Source: Nitrolancea sp040255925
Lineage (GTDB): Bacteria > Chloroflexota > Chloroflexia > Thermomicrobiales > Thermomicrobiaceae
Assembly (NCBI GenBank): GCA_040255925.1
Contig: JBDZVX010000006.1
Location: forward strand, 1 to 40,549
Direction: 5' to 3'
DNA length: 40,549 bases
A program made the position numbers and the translations under genes. Each line of letters starts with the position of its first letter. Positions within the stretch are counted from its first letter, which is position 1. This document shows, piece by piece, positions 23,901 to 32,361 of the stretch. The notes below the pieces were generated by a model. The model ran no database searches. It worked only from the letters and a program-made list of their open reading frames with translations, and had not been told where the DNA came from.

Positions 23901-24572
23901 ATGTCCACAGCCACCCGCGCCCATTATGACCGGCAGCTTCAAGCCCTGCGGGAAGGCATCCTTATGCTGGGAAGTATGGCGGAGAAGGCCGTCTCACGTT
24001 CCGTTGATGCTTTACGTCTTCGCGATGTCAACCTCGCGCGGTCGGTGATCCAGGACGACCGGAAGATCGATGATTACTCCTACGACCTGGAAGAGCAGGC
24101 ACTTCTGCTAACCGCAACCCAGCAGCCCCTGGCGACCGACCTGCGAACCATCGCGGCTTCGAATTTCATTGTCACGGAGCTCGAACGAATCGGGGATTAC
24201 GCCGAGGGAATCGCCAAAATCACCCTCTCGGTCGCTCAGGACTCGCCGGTGAAGCCGCTGATCGACATTCCCCGGATGTCGACTATCGCCACCAGCATGC
24301 TTCACCGCAGCCTGACCGCCTTTATCGACGGGGATCTGGAGGCCTGTACGGCAATCTGGCACCAGGATGACGAGGTCGATGCCCTCTACAACCAGGTCTA
24401 CCGGGAACTGCTGACCGTCATGCTCAACGATCCCGCGACCATTGAAGGGGCGACCAAGCTGCTCTGGGCGGCACACAACCTGGAGCGGATCGCCGACCGG
24501 GTCACGAATATCTGTGAACGGACTGCCTTCGTCATCACTGGAAATCCTCGGGCGCTGACGCCGGACGAGTAA
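23901..24572 (+). CDS. phoU: Phosphate signalling protein PhoU
   Basis: The 223 residues form two three-helix PhoU repeats, each with the metal-binding pattern: IDDYSYDLEEQALLLTATQQPLATDLR and ELERIGDYAEGIAK, then EVDALYNQVYRELLTVM and HNLERIADRVTNICE. PhoU links the Pst transporter to the sensor kinase and holds the Pho response off when phosphate is ample. The start follows AGGAGGAG. It is the last gene of the pst operon; half a palindromic repeat lies after the stop. Confidence 0.96.
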   Translation: MSTATRAHYDRQLQALREGILMLGSMAEKAVSRSVDALRLRDVNLARSVIQDDRKIDDYSYDLEEQALLLTATQQPLATDLRTIAASNFIVTELERIGDYAEGIAKITLSVAQDSPVKPLIDIPRMSTIATSMLHRSLTAFIDGDLEACTAIWHQDDEVDALYNQVYRELLTVMLNDPATIEGATKLLWAAHNLERIADRVTNICERTAFVITGNPRALTPDE

Positions 24573-24588
24573 TGGGAACGGGAGGCGG

Positions 24589-24630
24589 CCCTCACCCCTA
24601 ACCCTCTTCCAATTCTGGGAGGGGGGAACG
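24589..24630. repeat. Half copy of the dispersed G-rich repeat
   Basis: CCCTCACCCCTAACCC followed by TCTTCCAATTCTGGGAGG, a single hairpin half of the family, about 17 nt after the phoU stop, where it could act as a terminator. Confidence 0.65.
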
Positions 24631-24654
24631 GTTCGCCAGACGCATTGGGATGAA

Positions 24655-24676
24655 CTTAATCGGTCCATAACACCCT
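24655..24676 (+). promoter_or_regulatory. Pho-box-like repeats upstream of the gene at 24774
   Basis: CTTAATCGGTC (24655) and CATAACACCCT (24666) are in 11 bp register and nearly identical to units of the regulator-pst array (CTTAATCACTG, CATAACCCGTG). A weaker CATGAG lies two further periods on (24688). The site is about 98 nt before the start codon. Confidence 0.5.
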
Positions 24677-24773
24677 CCAGCGTGATTCATGAGAAATTGA
24701 AGCTGGACGTGATGACCGGGGAAACTCAGACGGATCTACCGGATCGCTCACGGCCAGGAAGGAAGTGGAAACG

Positions 24774-25157
24774 ATGTTCGACACCAATGACGTGAACAGG
24801 GCGGTCGTGCACCGGGGCGTGCTGGTTCGCGGCCCGGCCACCGCCGAGTACTACACCAGCCAGCCCGCGCCGACGCAGTGGCTTGCCGTCGGGCTGGTCT
24901 CGACCCATCCCGCGACACGGAATTGCCCGCGATTGCAGCAATTCCTCGTCGGCACCGGCCGAACCGAGGACAGCGCGGTGAGCGCGTTGTGGGATCGCCT
25001 GGCATCGTCCACTCCTATCTCCCAGCCTCGGCCACAACGCGATCCGTACCTGAGCCCATCGGATGTGGCGGACAGGGTCGAGAAGAGCATCGGTGGCATG
25101 GTGGATGACGGCTTTGATGCGATGGAACCGGCCAGCATCCGTTACGTCCTGCGATGA
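24774..25157 (+). CDS. Small protein of unknown function in the phosphate island
   Basis: The 127 residues start at ATG 24774 with AGGAAG 8 nt upstream; an in-frame GTG at 24765 is less likely. The sequence is soluble-looking, with no signal peptide or membrane helix. It opens with an Arg/Val-rich stretch (VNRAVVHRGVLVRGPATAEY), continues with WLAVGLVSTHP, and has a more helical, acidic end (SPSDVADRVEKSIGGMVDDG). I recognise no family. It sits between phoU and the HD-domain gene and has Pho-like repeats upstream, so a role in the phosphate response is a fair guess. Confidence 0.65.
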   Translation: MFDTNDVNRAVVHRGVLVRGPATAEYYTSQPAPTQWLAVGLVSTHPATRNCPRLQQFLVGTGRTEDSAVSALWDRLASSTPISQPRPQRDPYLSPSDVADRVEKSIGGMVDDGFDAMEPASIRYVLR

Positions 25158-25268
25158 ACGCGCACCACGTTTGATCCGGAGCATCCCCGGCTCGTATCGC
25201 GGTGCTGCATCGCGTCGCGGTGAGATGAAACGGATACCGCCGAACGAATCGACACTTGGAGACGACCC

Positions 25269-26162
25269 GTGTCTGAAAAGCATCCTGAGGCTACACCGAT
25301 GAGCGGCCAGGAGGACGACGGCGTCCGGCTGACCGAAGCGGCCGTTCCGGCGGCACCCACGTCCGGCAACGCATCCCAACATCCTGCTGATCTCATCAGA
25401 CTTCCCGTCCGCCACAATCCCACCCTGCAGCGCGTCCTTGAAGCGATCAACGCTGACGAAGACCTGCATGCGATCTGGCGCTGCCAGAACATCATGGCGG
25501 TCGACCGGCTCGGTATGACCGATCACGGTCCGGTCCATATGCAGATCGTCGCCAACATCGCCCTCCGGCTGCTCCGGTTACTCTTCGCCAAGGGCATTGA
25601 ACCGAACATCGTGCGCGAATACGGGCTTACCCAGGAGGACGCGGAGGTGGTCATCGTCCTCGGCGCCCTCCTTCACGACGCCGGCATGTCGATCCATCGC
25701 GACGACCACGAGCTGATGAGCCTCTTCGTCGCCCTGCCAAAACTCCAAGAACTACTCCAGAATATCTATAATGTGAGGCAGCGGCGCATCGTGGTCTCGG
25801 AAACACTGCACGCGATCATCACTCATCGGAGCGGCAGCCGACCGTTGACGCTGGAGGCCGGCATCGTCCGGCTTGCCGACGCGCTCGACATGACACGCGG
25901 GCGCTCCAGAATCCCGTTCGAGGCCGGCCACCTCGATATCCATTCAGTATCGGCGCAGGCAATCGAGAACGTGGAAATCGGCCCCGGTACGGAGAAGGCC
26001 ATCCGGATCGCGATCCATATGAGCAATGCCGCCGGTATGTTCCAAATCGACGCCCTGCTCCGGGAGAAGCTGAAGGGGTCCGGACTCGAACCGTACGTTG
26101 AGGTAATCGCGGACATCGCCGGCGAGGCCGATAAGCGGCTCTTCGAGCGAGTCGAGTTCTAA
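25269..26162 (+). CDS. HD-domain phosphohydrolase-like protein
   Basis: The 297 residues start at GTG 25269 (GGAGA 6 nt before). After a ~45-residue low-complexity N-terminus comes an HD fold: H86 in TDHGPVHMQIVANIALRLL, the metal-binding pair H136-D137 in LGALLHDAGMSIHRDDHE, and the distal VRLADALDM. HD proteins hydrolyse nucleotides or phosphate esters with divalent metals. The remaining ~90 residues (LDIHSVSAQAIENVEIGPG, a beta segment and an amphipathic helix) form an additional domain. The substrate is unknown. Its place among Pho genes, next to an unknown gene with a Pho-like site, suggests a role in phosphate or nucleotide turnover. It converges on the PhoR-like kinase gene, 12 bp away. 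Confidence 0.85.
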   Translation: MSEKHPEATPMSGQEDDGVRLTEAAVPAAPTSGNASQHPADLIRLPVRHNPTLQRVLEAINADEDLHAIWRCQNIMAVDRLGMTDHGPVHMQIVANIALRLLRLLFAKGIEPNIVREYGLTQEDAEVVIVLGALLHDAGMSIHRDDHELMSLFVALPKLQELLQNIYNVRQRRIVVSETLHAIITHRSGSRPLTLEAGIVRLADALDMTRGRSRIPFEAGHLDIHSVSAQAIENVEIGPGTEKAIRIAIHMSNAAGMFQIDALLREKLKGSGLEPYVEVIADIAGEADKRLFERVEF

Positions 26163-26174
26163 TACTGGGTAGGG

Positions 26175-27965
26175 CTACCCGGCGACCGAAGATCCCGTGA
26201 CCGGGATGGCGAAGGTGAAGGTAGAGCCTTGGCCCTCGCCCGGCGACTCCGCCCAGATACGCCCACCGTGGGCTTGGACCAGATGCTTGGCGATGGCGAG
26301 CCCCAGCCCGGTACCGCCGCCGGCACGCGCCTTGTCGGCCTTATAAAAGCGCTCGAATAGCCGCGGCAGGGCATCCGGAGAGATCCCCACACCGTTATCG
26401 GCCACGCTGACCAGAATCTCATCCTCCCGTTGTTCGACCGAGACCGTGATATTGCCGCCCGGCGGGGTAAACTTCACCGCGTTGTGCACGAGGTTGATCA
26501 CAACCTGCTGGATGCGCTCGGGATCGATCCGGACCAGCGGAAGCTCGCCAGGCTCCTGGACAGCGAAGTCAACACCCAACCGTTCGGCCTGGGGGCGAAG
26601 CCGCTCAGCCGCGGCCACGACGACTGATCCAAGATCGGCGGACTGCAGACGCAGGGAGACTTGGCCGGATTCGATCCGGGAAAGCTCCAGGAGTTCTTCA
26701 ACAAGCTGTGCCAGCCCATCCACCTCGACATGCATGCGACCCAGGAAGTCGCGCGCGACCTCCGGGTCTTCGAGCGCGCCATCCTCCAGCGTCTCGACCA
26801 ACGCCTTAAGCGCGGCGACCGGAGTCCTCAGCTCGTGCGAAATATTTGCCGCGATCTCCCGCCGCATCGTCTCGGCCCGGCGCAGCTCGGTCACATCCTG
26901 GAGCATCAGAAGTACGCGCGAACCGCCATCTTCGCCGCCGGGTATTCGTGAAGCCATCGCCTGAATCGCGCGCCGCCGGCCGTGGGCCCCTAACTCGATC
27001 AGCCGGGGCCGCTCCGCGGCCGTGTCGCCAGCGATCGCCGCGCCTGCCAGCTCGGCCAGCTCGTGATCCTGGACAAGCGTCATAACCGACCGGCCCTCGG
27101 CTCGCGACGGCGGGACTTGGAGCAGCCGCGACGCCGCTGGGTTCATCAGTTGGACAACTCCATCCCGACCGACAATGATCACGCCATCGGCCATATGGCT
27201 CAGCACCGCAGCGAGCCGCTCCCGTTGATCTTCCACCGCCTGGATATGGTCGCGAACCTCGGACGCCATTTCGTTGAACGCACCGGCCAGTTGGCTCACT
27301 TCATCCCGCCCCTGCACCGAAAACGACCGTTCCAGATCGCCATCGGCGAGCTGCCGCGCGTGCGCGGTGAGCGCCTGAATCCGGCCAGTGGTTACGCGTG
27401 CCACGATCACGGCCAGAATGACCGCGAGCAGCGCGGCGACGATCAGGGCCGTCGCGACGATAGCCACTAGGCGATTCGATGCCGCCTGGATCTGACTCAC
27501 CGGCACGGCTACCCGGGCGACGCCGAGCATCGTTCCATCCCGGGTAATCGGCACCGCGACGTAGAGCAGGTCCTCCTCCAGCGTGACGCTGTAGCGGCGG
27601 CTCTCGCCGGTTCCCTGACGGAGCGCCTGGGCAACCTCCGGCCGCGTCGCGTGGTTATCCATGGTTGCAGGATCATGCTTGGAGTCGCCGAGGACAGTAC
27701 CATCCGGCGCGATCAGAGTGATGCGCGCCCCACTATCGCGCCCGAGCTGCTTGGCCAGGGGATCGAGCTGGGCCGGGCCTCCAGTTGTCAGGACATGCTG
27801 GGCATCGTTAGCGACCAGACGAGCCTGGCGGTCGAGCTGGGATTCCAGGCTGCTCAACTGTTGGGACCGGAGAAACCCCGTGAGGTAAATGCCCAACGAG
27901 AGGAGCACGAGGGCGATCAGCCCAACGTAGCTCGCCGCGATACGCCACTGAAGACGGGAAAACAT
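26175..27965 (-). CDS. phoR: PhoR-like sensor histidine kinase with PAS domain
   Basis: The 596 residues begin with a membrane helix (about 10-31), an extracellular sensor domain (32-165) and a second helix (about 166-190). A HAMP domain (ALTAHARQLADGDLERSF), a PAS domain (AAVLSHMADGVIIVGRDG, about 250-360) and a HisKA domain with H377 (NISHELRTPVAALK) follow. The ATPase domain has NLVHNAVKF, DNGVGI, RLFERFYKAD and GGTGLGLAI. This order is that of PhoR/ResE/WalK-type kinases. It begins 6 nt after the stop of the cognate regulator gene, with GAGGTG as ribosome site. The phosphate-gene surroundings support PhoR, but the name is inferred from context. Confidence 0.9.
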   Translation of the reverse strand: MFSRLQWRIAASYVGLIALVLLSLGIYLTGFLRSQQLSSLESQLDRQARLVANDAQHVLTTGGPAQLDPLAKQLGRDSGARITLIAPDGTVLGDSKHDPATMDNHATRPEVAQALRQGTGESRRYSVTLEEDLLYVAVPITRDGTMLGVARVAVPVSQIQAASNRLVAIVATALIVAALLAVILAVIVARVTTGRIQALTAHARQLADGDLERSFSVQGRDEVSQLAGAFNEMASEVRDHIQAVEDQRERLAAVLSHMADGVIIVGRDGVVQLMNPAASRLLQVPPSRAEGRSVMTLVQDHELAELAGAAIAGDTAAERPRLIELGAHGRRRAIQAMASRIPGGEDGGSRVLLMLQDVTELRRAETMRREIAANISHELRTPVAALKALVETLEDGALEDPEVARDFLGRMHVEVDGLAQLVEELLELSRIESGQVSLRLQSADLGSVVVAAAERLRPQAERLGVDFAVQEPGELPLVRIDPERIQQVVINLVHNAVKFTPPGGNITVSVEQREDEILVSVADNGVGISPDALPRLFERFYKADKARAGGGTGLGLAIAKHLVQAHGGRIWAESPGEGQGSTFTFAIPVTGSSVAG

Positions 27966-27971
27966 GTCACC

Positions 27972-28673
27972 TCAGCCGGCGAAGCGGTAACCCACCCCGC
28001 GTATGGTCTCAATATGGCGCGGCCGGGAGGGGTCCTCCTCCAGCTTTTCACGTAAGCCCCGAATGTGTACCGGGACGGTGCGTGGATCGGCGCCATACTC
28101 ATAGCCCCACACCTGATCCAGCAGCCGCTCAGAGGAAAAGACGTGGCCGCGATTCCGGACGAGGAAGACGAGCAGGTCAAACTCCTTCGGCGTCAGTGAT
28201 ACCGGTGTCCCGGCGTTGGTCACCCGGTGGGCCGGCAGGTCGATTTCCAAATCTCCGGCCACCAGCCGTTCCTGCTTCGCCGGCGCTTCCCGGCGGGCGA
28301 TTTCAGCCGCCAGCAGATCACGGCGTCGCAGGAGCGCCTTGATCCGGGCCAGCAGCTCGCGCATGCTGAAGGGCTTCGTCAAATAGTCATCGGCACCGAT
28401 CTCCAGACCAACTACGCGGTCCACCTCATCGGTCTTAGCGGTGAGCATCAGAATCGGCACCGCGCTCCGCTGACGGAGGCGGCGGCAGACTTCAAAGCCG
28501 TCCAGCTTCGGTAGCATGACATCGAGCACGACCAGGTCCGGCCCCTCTTCCGCGGCCGCCAATGCCGCCTCCCCATCGGCAACGGCCAGGACGCGATAGC
28601 CCTCGCGGCGCAGGTTGTAGTCGATGGTGGCAAGGAGCGATGATTCATCCTCAACGAGCAGAATCGTGGGCAT
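27972..28673 (-). CDS. phoB: PhoB/PhoP-like response regulator
   Basis: The 233 residues comprise a receiver domain (ILLVEDESSLLA; phospho-acceptor D51 in VVLDVMLPKLDG; LMLTAKTDE; YLTKPFSM) and a winged helix (VSLTPKEFDLLVFLVRNRG; DPRTVPVHIRGLREKLEE; IETIRGVGYRFAG). The start at 28673 has AAGGAAGGG upstream; the frame extends further but lacks a better site. It is coupled with the kinase gene. It is the best candidate for the protein that binds the 11 bp C(T/C)TAA(C/T) arrays in this window. Confidence 0.92.
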   Translation of the reverse strand: MPTILLVEDESSLLATIDYNLRREGYRVLAVADGEAALAAAEEGPDLVVLDVMLPKLDGFEVCRRLRQRSAVPILMLTAKTDEVDRVVGLEIGADDYLTKPFSMRELLARIKALLRRRDLLAAEIARREAPAKQERLVAGDLEIDLPAHRVTNAGTPVSLTPKEFDLLVFLVRNRGHVFSSERLLDQVWGYEYGADPRTVPVHIRGLREKLEEDPSRPRHIETIRGVGYRFAG

Positions 28674-28787
28674 ACGCCCTTCCTTTCCAGCCTTTCGCTG
28701 GTGATACCCAATCATCTCAATGATGCCAGGTATCAGGATTCCACCCAAATGGTGACGGACGGGGAGGAGCGGGCCCGGCGACGCCGG

Positions 28788-29798
28788 TCAATGCACGCCG
28801 GTCAGGGCGTGTAACACCTCGTAGATCACCCAACCAATGGCGACACAGGCGGGGATGGTAAACACCCAGGCGGATACGATCCGGCCGGCGATGCTCCAGC
28901 GAACCGCCGAAAGCCGGCGGGTGGAGCCAACGCCCATGATCGAGGACGAGATAACGTGGGTGGTGGAAACCGGGATGCCGAGCCGGCTCGCCACCTCAAT
29001 CACCGTCGCGGCCGCGGTCTCCGCCGCGAATCCGTCGATCGGACGGAGTTCAACGACCTTCAGGCCGATCGTCCGCACGATACGCCAGCCACCGATCGCG
29101 GTGCCTAGCGCCATCGCGCCACCAGCCGCCAGGACGACCCAGACCGGCACGTGCCAGGTTGTCCCGGTCCAGCCGTAGTAGCTCGCCAACGCCATCGTGA
29201 TGATCCCCATCGTCTTCTGCGCGTCGTTGCTGCCATGGCTATAGGCCATGTAGGCGGCTGAAACGATTTGAGCACGCAGAAAGAAACGGGATACGAAGCG
29301 CGGGCGCGCGCGGGCGAACGACCGGAGGAGCAAGATCATGACGAGAAACGCGCCGAGGAAGCCGAAGACGGGCGAGATCGCCAGCCCTTGGAACACCTTG
29401 GACAAGCCATCGGTCCCAATCGCCCCCCAGCCCGCCGAAGCGACTCCGGCGCCAACGATCGAGAAGATCAGCGCGTGGCTGGAACTGGAGGGGATACCAT
29501 ACCACCAGGTGAGAAGATCCCAGATGATGGCCGAGAGGAGCGCCGATATGACCAGGAGCTGGGTGGCATCTTCCGGGGCAACGATACCGGTGCCAATGGT
29601 GGAAGCAACTGCGGTGCCGGTCAGCGCGCCGACCGCGTTAAGAACCGCGGCCATCATCACGGCCTTGCCCGGTGAGAGAGCGCGGGTGGCGACCGACGTC
29701 GCGATCGCGTTGGCGGTATCGTGAAAGCCGTTGATAAAGTCGAATGCAAGGCCAAGGACGACGATCAGAACGAGTATCAGGAAAGCCGTCTCAGGCAT
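28788..29798 (-). CDS. Low-affinity inorganic phosphate transporter (PiT family)
   Basis: Symporter that moves phosphate (as metal phosphate) with protons or Na+. The 336 residues have about ten membrane helices and both PiT repeats: the N-terminal signature FDFINGFHDTANAIATSVAT and the second, YMAYSHGSNDAQKTMGII. GIPSSSSHALIFSIVGAGVA and GIPVSTTHVISSSIMGVG are the paired re-entrant loops. It overlaps the upstream DUF47 gene by 8 nt, the usual pairing of regulator and transporter. Confidence 0.96.
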   Translation of the reverse strand: MPETAFLILVLIVVLGLAFDFINGFHDTANAIATSVATRALSPGKAVMMAAVLNAVGALTGTAVASTIGTGIVAPEDATQLLVISALLSAIIWDLLTWWYGIPSSSSHALIFSIVGAGVASAGWGAIGTDGLSKVFQGLAISPVFGFLGAFLVMILLLRSFARARPRFVSRFFLRAQIVSAAYMAYSHGSNDAQKTMGIITMALASYYGWTGTTWHVPVWVVLAAGGAMALGTAIGGWRIVRTIGLKVVELRPIDGFAAETAAATVIEVASRLGIPVSTTHVISSSIMGVGSTRRLSAVRWSIAGRIVSAWVFTIPACVAIGWVIYEVLHALTGVH

Positions 29799-30429
29799 TC
29801 TTGAGCACGATCGCTTCCAGTGTGTCCGCTACGTCCTCGGCTCGATCAGTCGCATCTTCGAGCAACTGATAGAGCTCGCCCCAGCGGATCGCCTTGATAA
29901 GCGCGGGGATATCGGTCGCGCCGTCGTACAGCGCCGCGAGCGCCTGGCTCAGCTCCTCGTCCGCCTCGTTTTCGAGCCGGTTGATCTCAATCGAATGCTG
30001 CAACACCACTTCGCTCTGCTTGGCGCTCTCCAGCATCGGGATCGCTTTCACCAGCGATTCAGCCTGCTCGCTGATAATGCGGGCCAGCACGAGCGCGCGG
30101 CCGGAAGGCGCTTCGATCTTGTAGAGATACATCCGCCGGGCGGCCTCCTCGATGAAATCGACGAAGTTGTCCAGCTCGCGCGCCAGATCCCGGATATCCT
30201 CCCGGTCCAGGGGCGTCACGAAGGTGCTGTTGAGGGCGTTAAAGATGTCGTGCGTGATCTCATCGCCTCGGTGCTCCAGGTCGCGCAGCTTCCGAACCTT
30301 CCGCTCGACATCGGTATAGTTCTCGACCAGATCGAGGAGGAGGTGAGCTGCTTCGGCCGCGTTCGCGGCCGCTTTATGAAAATAGTCGAAAAATTGCTCG
30401 CCACGGGGTAAGAACCGGGCAAGAACCAT
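29791..30429 (-). CDS. DUF47 (PhoU-like) phosphate transport regulator
   Basis: The 212 residues are all-helical with the PhoU-like metal motifs KLRDLEHRGDEITHDIF, RELDNFVDFIEEAARRM, EINRLENEADEEL and LEDATDRAEDVADTLE. DUF47 proteins (YkaA/Pit accessory) are found with PiT transporters and are thought to control them. The start at ATG 30429 has GGGAG 6 nt upstream; a GTG two codons earlier is less likely. It overlaps the PiT gene by 8 nt. It is the second PhoU-type protein of the window. Confidence 0.94.
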   Translation of the reverse strand: MVLARFLPRGEQFFDYFHKAAANAAEAAHLLLDLVENYTDVERKVRKLRDLEHRGDEITHDIFNALNSTFVTPLDREDIRDLARELDNFVDFIEEAARRMYLYKIEAPSGRALVLARIISEQAESLVKAIPMLESAKQSEVVLQHSIEINRLENEADEELSQALAALYDGATDIPALIKAIRWGELYQLLEDATDRAEDVADTLEAIVLKNA

Positions 30430-30523
30430 CGGCACTCCCTATCTCACGCGCGGACCGCCGGAGATCCAACGCATGGATCGGGCGTCCGTGCCACGCATCA
30501 GCCTACTACAAAAGTCGCTCCCG

Positions 30524-30561
30524 GTGGATGGTCTTCGCGGCGTTTTTTCGCTGTCATCCAC
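30524..30561. terminator. Stem-loop between the ROK kinase and DUF47 genes
   Basis: Arms GTGGATG (30524-30530) and CATCCAC (30555-30561), with an inner GCG / CGC pair around a T-rich (A-rich on the minus strand) loop. It lies 37 nt beyond the end of the minus-strand sugar kinase gene, so a terminator or processing role is possible. Confidence 0.35.
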
Positions 30562-30597
30562 AAGGACCGGCATTCGTGAGCCAGCCGGAAGCATGAT

Positions 30598-31554
30598 CTA
30601 CGCCGTTTCAGACTGAAAGACCAGCGCGGCGGCACCCAGAATACCAGTCCGGGTTCCGAGCGTCGACCGCACGACGGTGACATCCGGGTAGATCTGGCGC
30701 ATCGCGTATCGCGGGAGCGTCTCGCGCACCGTATCCAGGATGAGATCTCCGGCAGCCGCCAGTCCACCGCCGATCACGATCAACTCCGGGTTGAAGACAT
30801 TGACCAGGCCGGCGAGCCCGACACCGAGCGCCCAGCCAGCGCGTTCAAACACGGCCTTAGCGACCGGATCACCACCGGCGGCCGCTTTCGCCACCGCTTC
30901 GGCAGTGATCGGTCCGTCGAGCGCCGCTTTCTGGATCGCGGCCGACCGCTCCGACCGGACGAGGATTCGCCCGTCGCGAGCGATCGCCCAGCCGCCAGCG
31001 TACGCCTCAATACAACCGATTCCCCCACAATGACAGCGCGGGCCGGTCATATCCACCGGAATATGTCCCACTTCGCCGCCGAGACCGTGAACGCCATCGA
31101 TCACACGGCCGTCGATCACGATGCCACCACCCACGCCGGTCCCGAGTCCAATGTAGATGACGTGACGATAGTGCTGTCCGGCTCCAAACATCGCCTCGCC
31201 CAGCGCGGCCGCGTTGCCGTCGTTTCCGACTACGACGCGCCGTTGCAGTTGTTCGGCCAGGATGTCCCGCAAGTTCACATCCCGCCAACCCGGCAAATTC
31301 GGCGCGAAATGGAGCACGCCGGTGTACGGATTGAGCGGGCCGGGAGCCGCGACTCCAAGCAGGGCCTCGGGTGCCGGCTTTTCGTGCACGATGACATCCT
31401 CGACCAGCGCGACAATGCGATCGATGACCGCGTCCGGGCCTTCGTTCGCGCGTGTTGGCTGGGCGACGTGGTACCGGATCACACCGGAGCTAGTGACCAG
31501 CGCGGCCCGGACGTTGGTTCCACCAAGATCGACCGCAAGCGCCGAACCATCCAT
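30598..31554 (-). CDS. ROK-family sugar kinase (glucokinase-like)
   Basis: Phosphorylates glucose or a related hexose with ATP. The 318 residues show the actin-like ATPase fold: phosphate 1 motif ALAVDLGGTNVRAAL, sugar-binding GNDGNAAALGEAMFGAG, IGLGTGVGGGIVIDG and GEVGHIPVD. The ROK zinc signature is CHCGGIGCIEAYAGG. No N-terminal helix-turn-helix is present, so it is an enzyme and not a NagC/XylR-type regulator. The start at 31554 has GGGAGGA 7 nt upstream; the longer frame from 31584 lacks one. It is followed downstream by the DUF47-PiT pair after 168 nt. Confidence 0.93.
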   Translation of the reverse strand: MDGSALAVDLGGTNVRAALVTSSGVIRYHVAQPTRANEGPDAVIDRIVALVEDVIVHEKPAPEALLGVAAPGPLNPYTGVLHFAPNLPGWRDVNLRDILAEQLQRRVVVGNDGNAAALGEAMFGAGQHYRHVIYIGLGTGVGGGIVIDGRVIDGVHGLGGEVGHIPVDMTGPRCHCGGIGCIEAYAGGWAIARDGRILVRSERSAAIQKAALDGPITAEAVAKAAAGGDPVAKAVFERAGWALGVGLAGLVNVFNPELIVIGGGLAAAGDLILDTVRETLPRYAMRQIYPDVTVVRSTLGTRTGILGAAALVFQSETA

Positions 31555-31605
31555 GACTGATCCTCCCGCGGAATTCTTTCCCACCCTATGATCCCACGGT
31601 TCCCG

Positions 31606-32295
31606 CTAATTGAACAGCCGACAGCGAATCAAGGTCACGAGGACGGTCACGCCGTCACGCCAAGAGATCTTCTTCCCTTCCCAGAACTCCCGCCCGGTAT
31701 AGGAGATAGGCACTTCGTAGATTCGATGGCCCTGTTTCAGGATTTTGGCGGTGATCTCCGGGTCAAAGCCCCAGCGATCGGAGGTGAGCCGCAGGCTCCG
31801 GGCAATATCGGCGGTGAAGACTTTGTAGCAGGTCTCCATGTCGGTTAGCGTAGTATCGAAGAGGATGTTGGTGACCAGGGTCAGGGATTTGTTCCCCACC
31901 GAGTGCCAGAAGTACATGGCCTTGTGCTCGCCGAGGAAGCGAGAGCCGTAGACGACCTTTGACCGCCCCTCTTCGATCGGCCGCAGCAATTTGGCATAGT
32001 CTCGCGGGTCATACTCTAGATCGGCATCCTGGATGATCACGACATCGCCGGTGACCGTCGCCAGGCCGCTCCGGACCGCGGCCCCTTTCCCCTGATTCTC
32101 CCGGTGGTAGAGGACGCGCGTATCCTGATGGCACGCCTCTTCATCGGCCAGGATCTCACGGGTTCCATCGGTCGAATCATCATCGACGACGATGATCTCT
32201 TTTTCATAGGGGATCTCGACCCCACGGACCTGTTCCAGGATCTGCCGGATCGTGTTAACCTCGTTATAGACTGGGATCACGACTGAGAGCTTCAC
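31606..32295 (-). CDS. Family 2 glycosyltransferase (DPM1/polyprenol-phosphate type)
   Basis: The 229 residues form a GT-A domain: LSVVIPVYNE at the N-terminus, the nucleotide-sugar site IIVVDDDSTDGTREIL, and the metal-binding DxD in IIQDADLEYDP. Acceptor-side motifs follow: VVYGSRFLG, LTDMETCYKVF, and RWGFDPEITAKIL. The pattern fits dolichol/undecaprenyl-phosphate sugar transferases that charge a lipid carrier on the inner membrane face. The C-terminal membrane helices of longer relatives are absent. The ROK kinase nearby and the mannose-1-P guanylyltransferase at 37-38 kb would fit mannosyl-phosphoprenol synthesis (inference). Confidence 0.9.
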   Translation of the reverse strand: MKLSVVIPVYNEVNTIRQILEQVRGVEIPYEKEIIVVDDDSTDGTREILADEEACHQDTRVLYHRENQGKGAAVRSGLATVTGDVVIIQDADLEYDPRDYAKLLRPIEEGRSKVVYGSRFLGEHKAMYFWHSVGNKSLTLVTNILFDTTLTDMETCYKVFTADIARSLRLTSDRWGFDPEITAKILKQGHRIYEVPISYTGREFWEGKKISWRDGVTVLVTLIRCRLFN

Positions 32296-32361
32296 CTAAC
32301 CCGTACCTTCCCCACTGCCTGGAGTATCAATTCCACGCCGCGCGGAAGGCCCGATCCGGTG

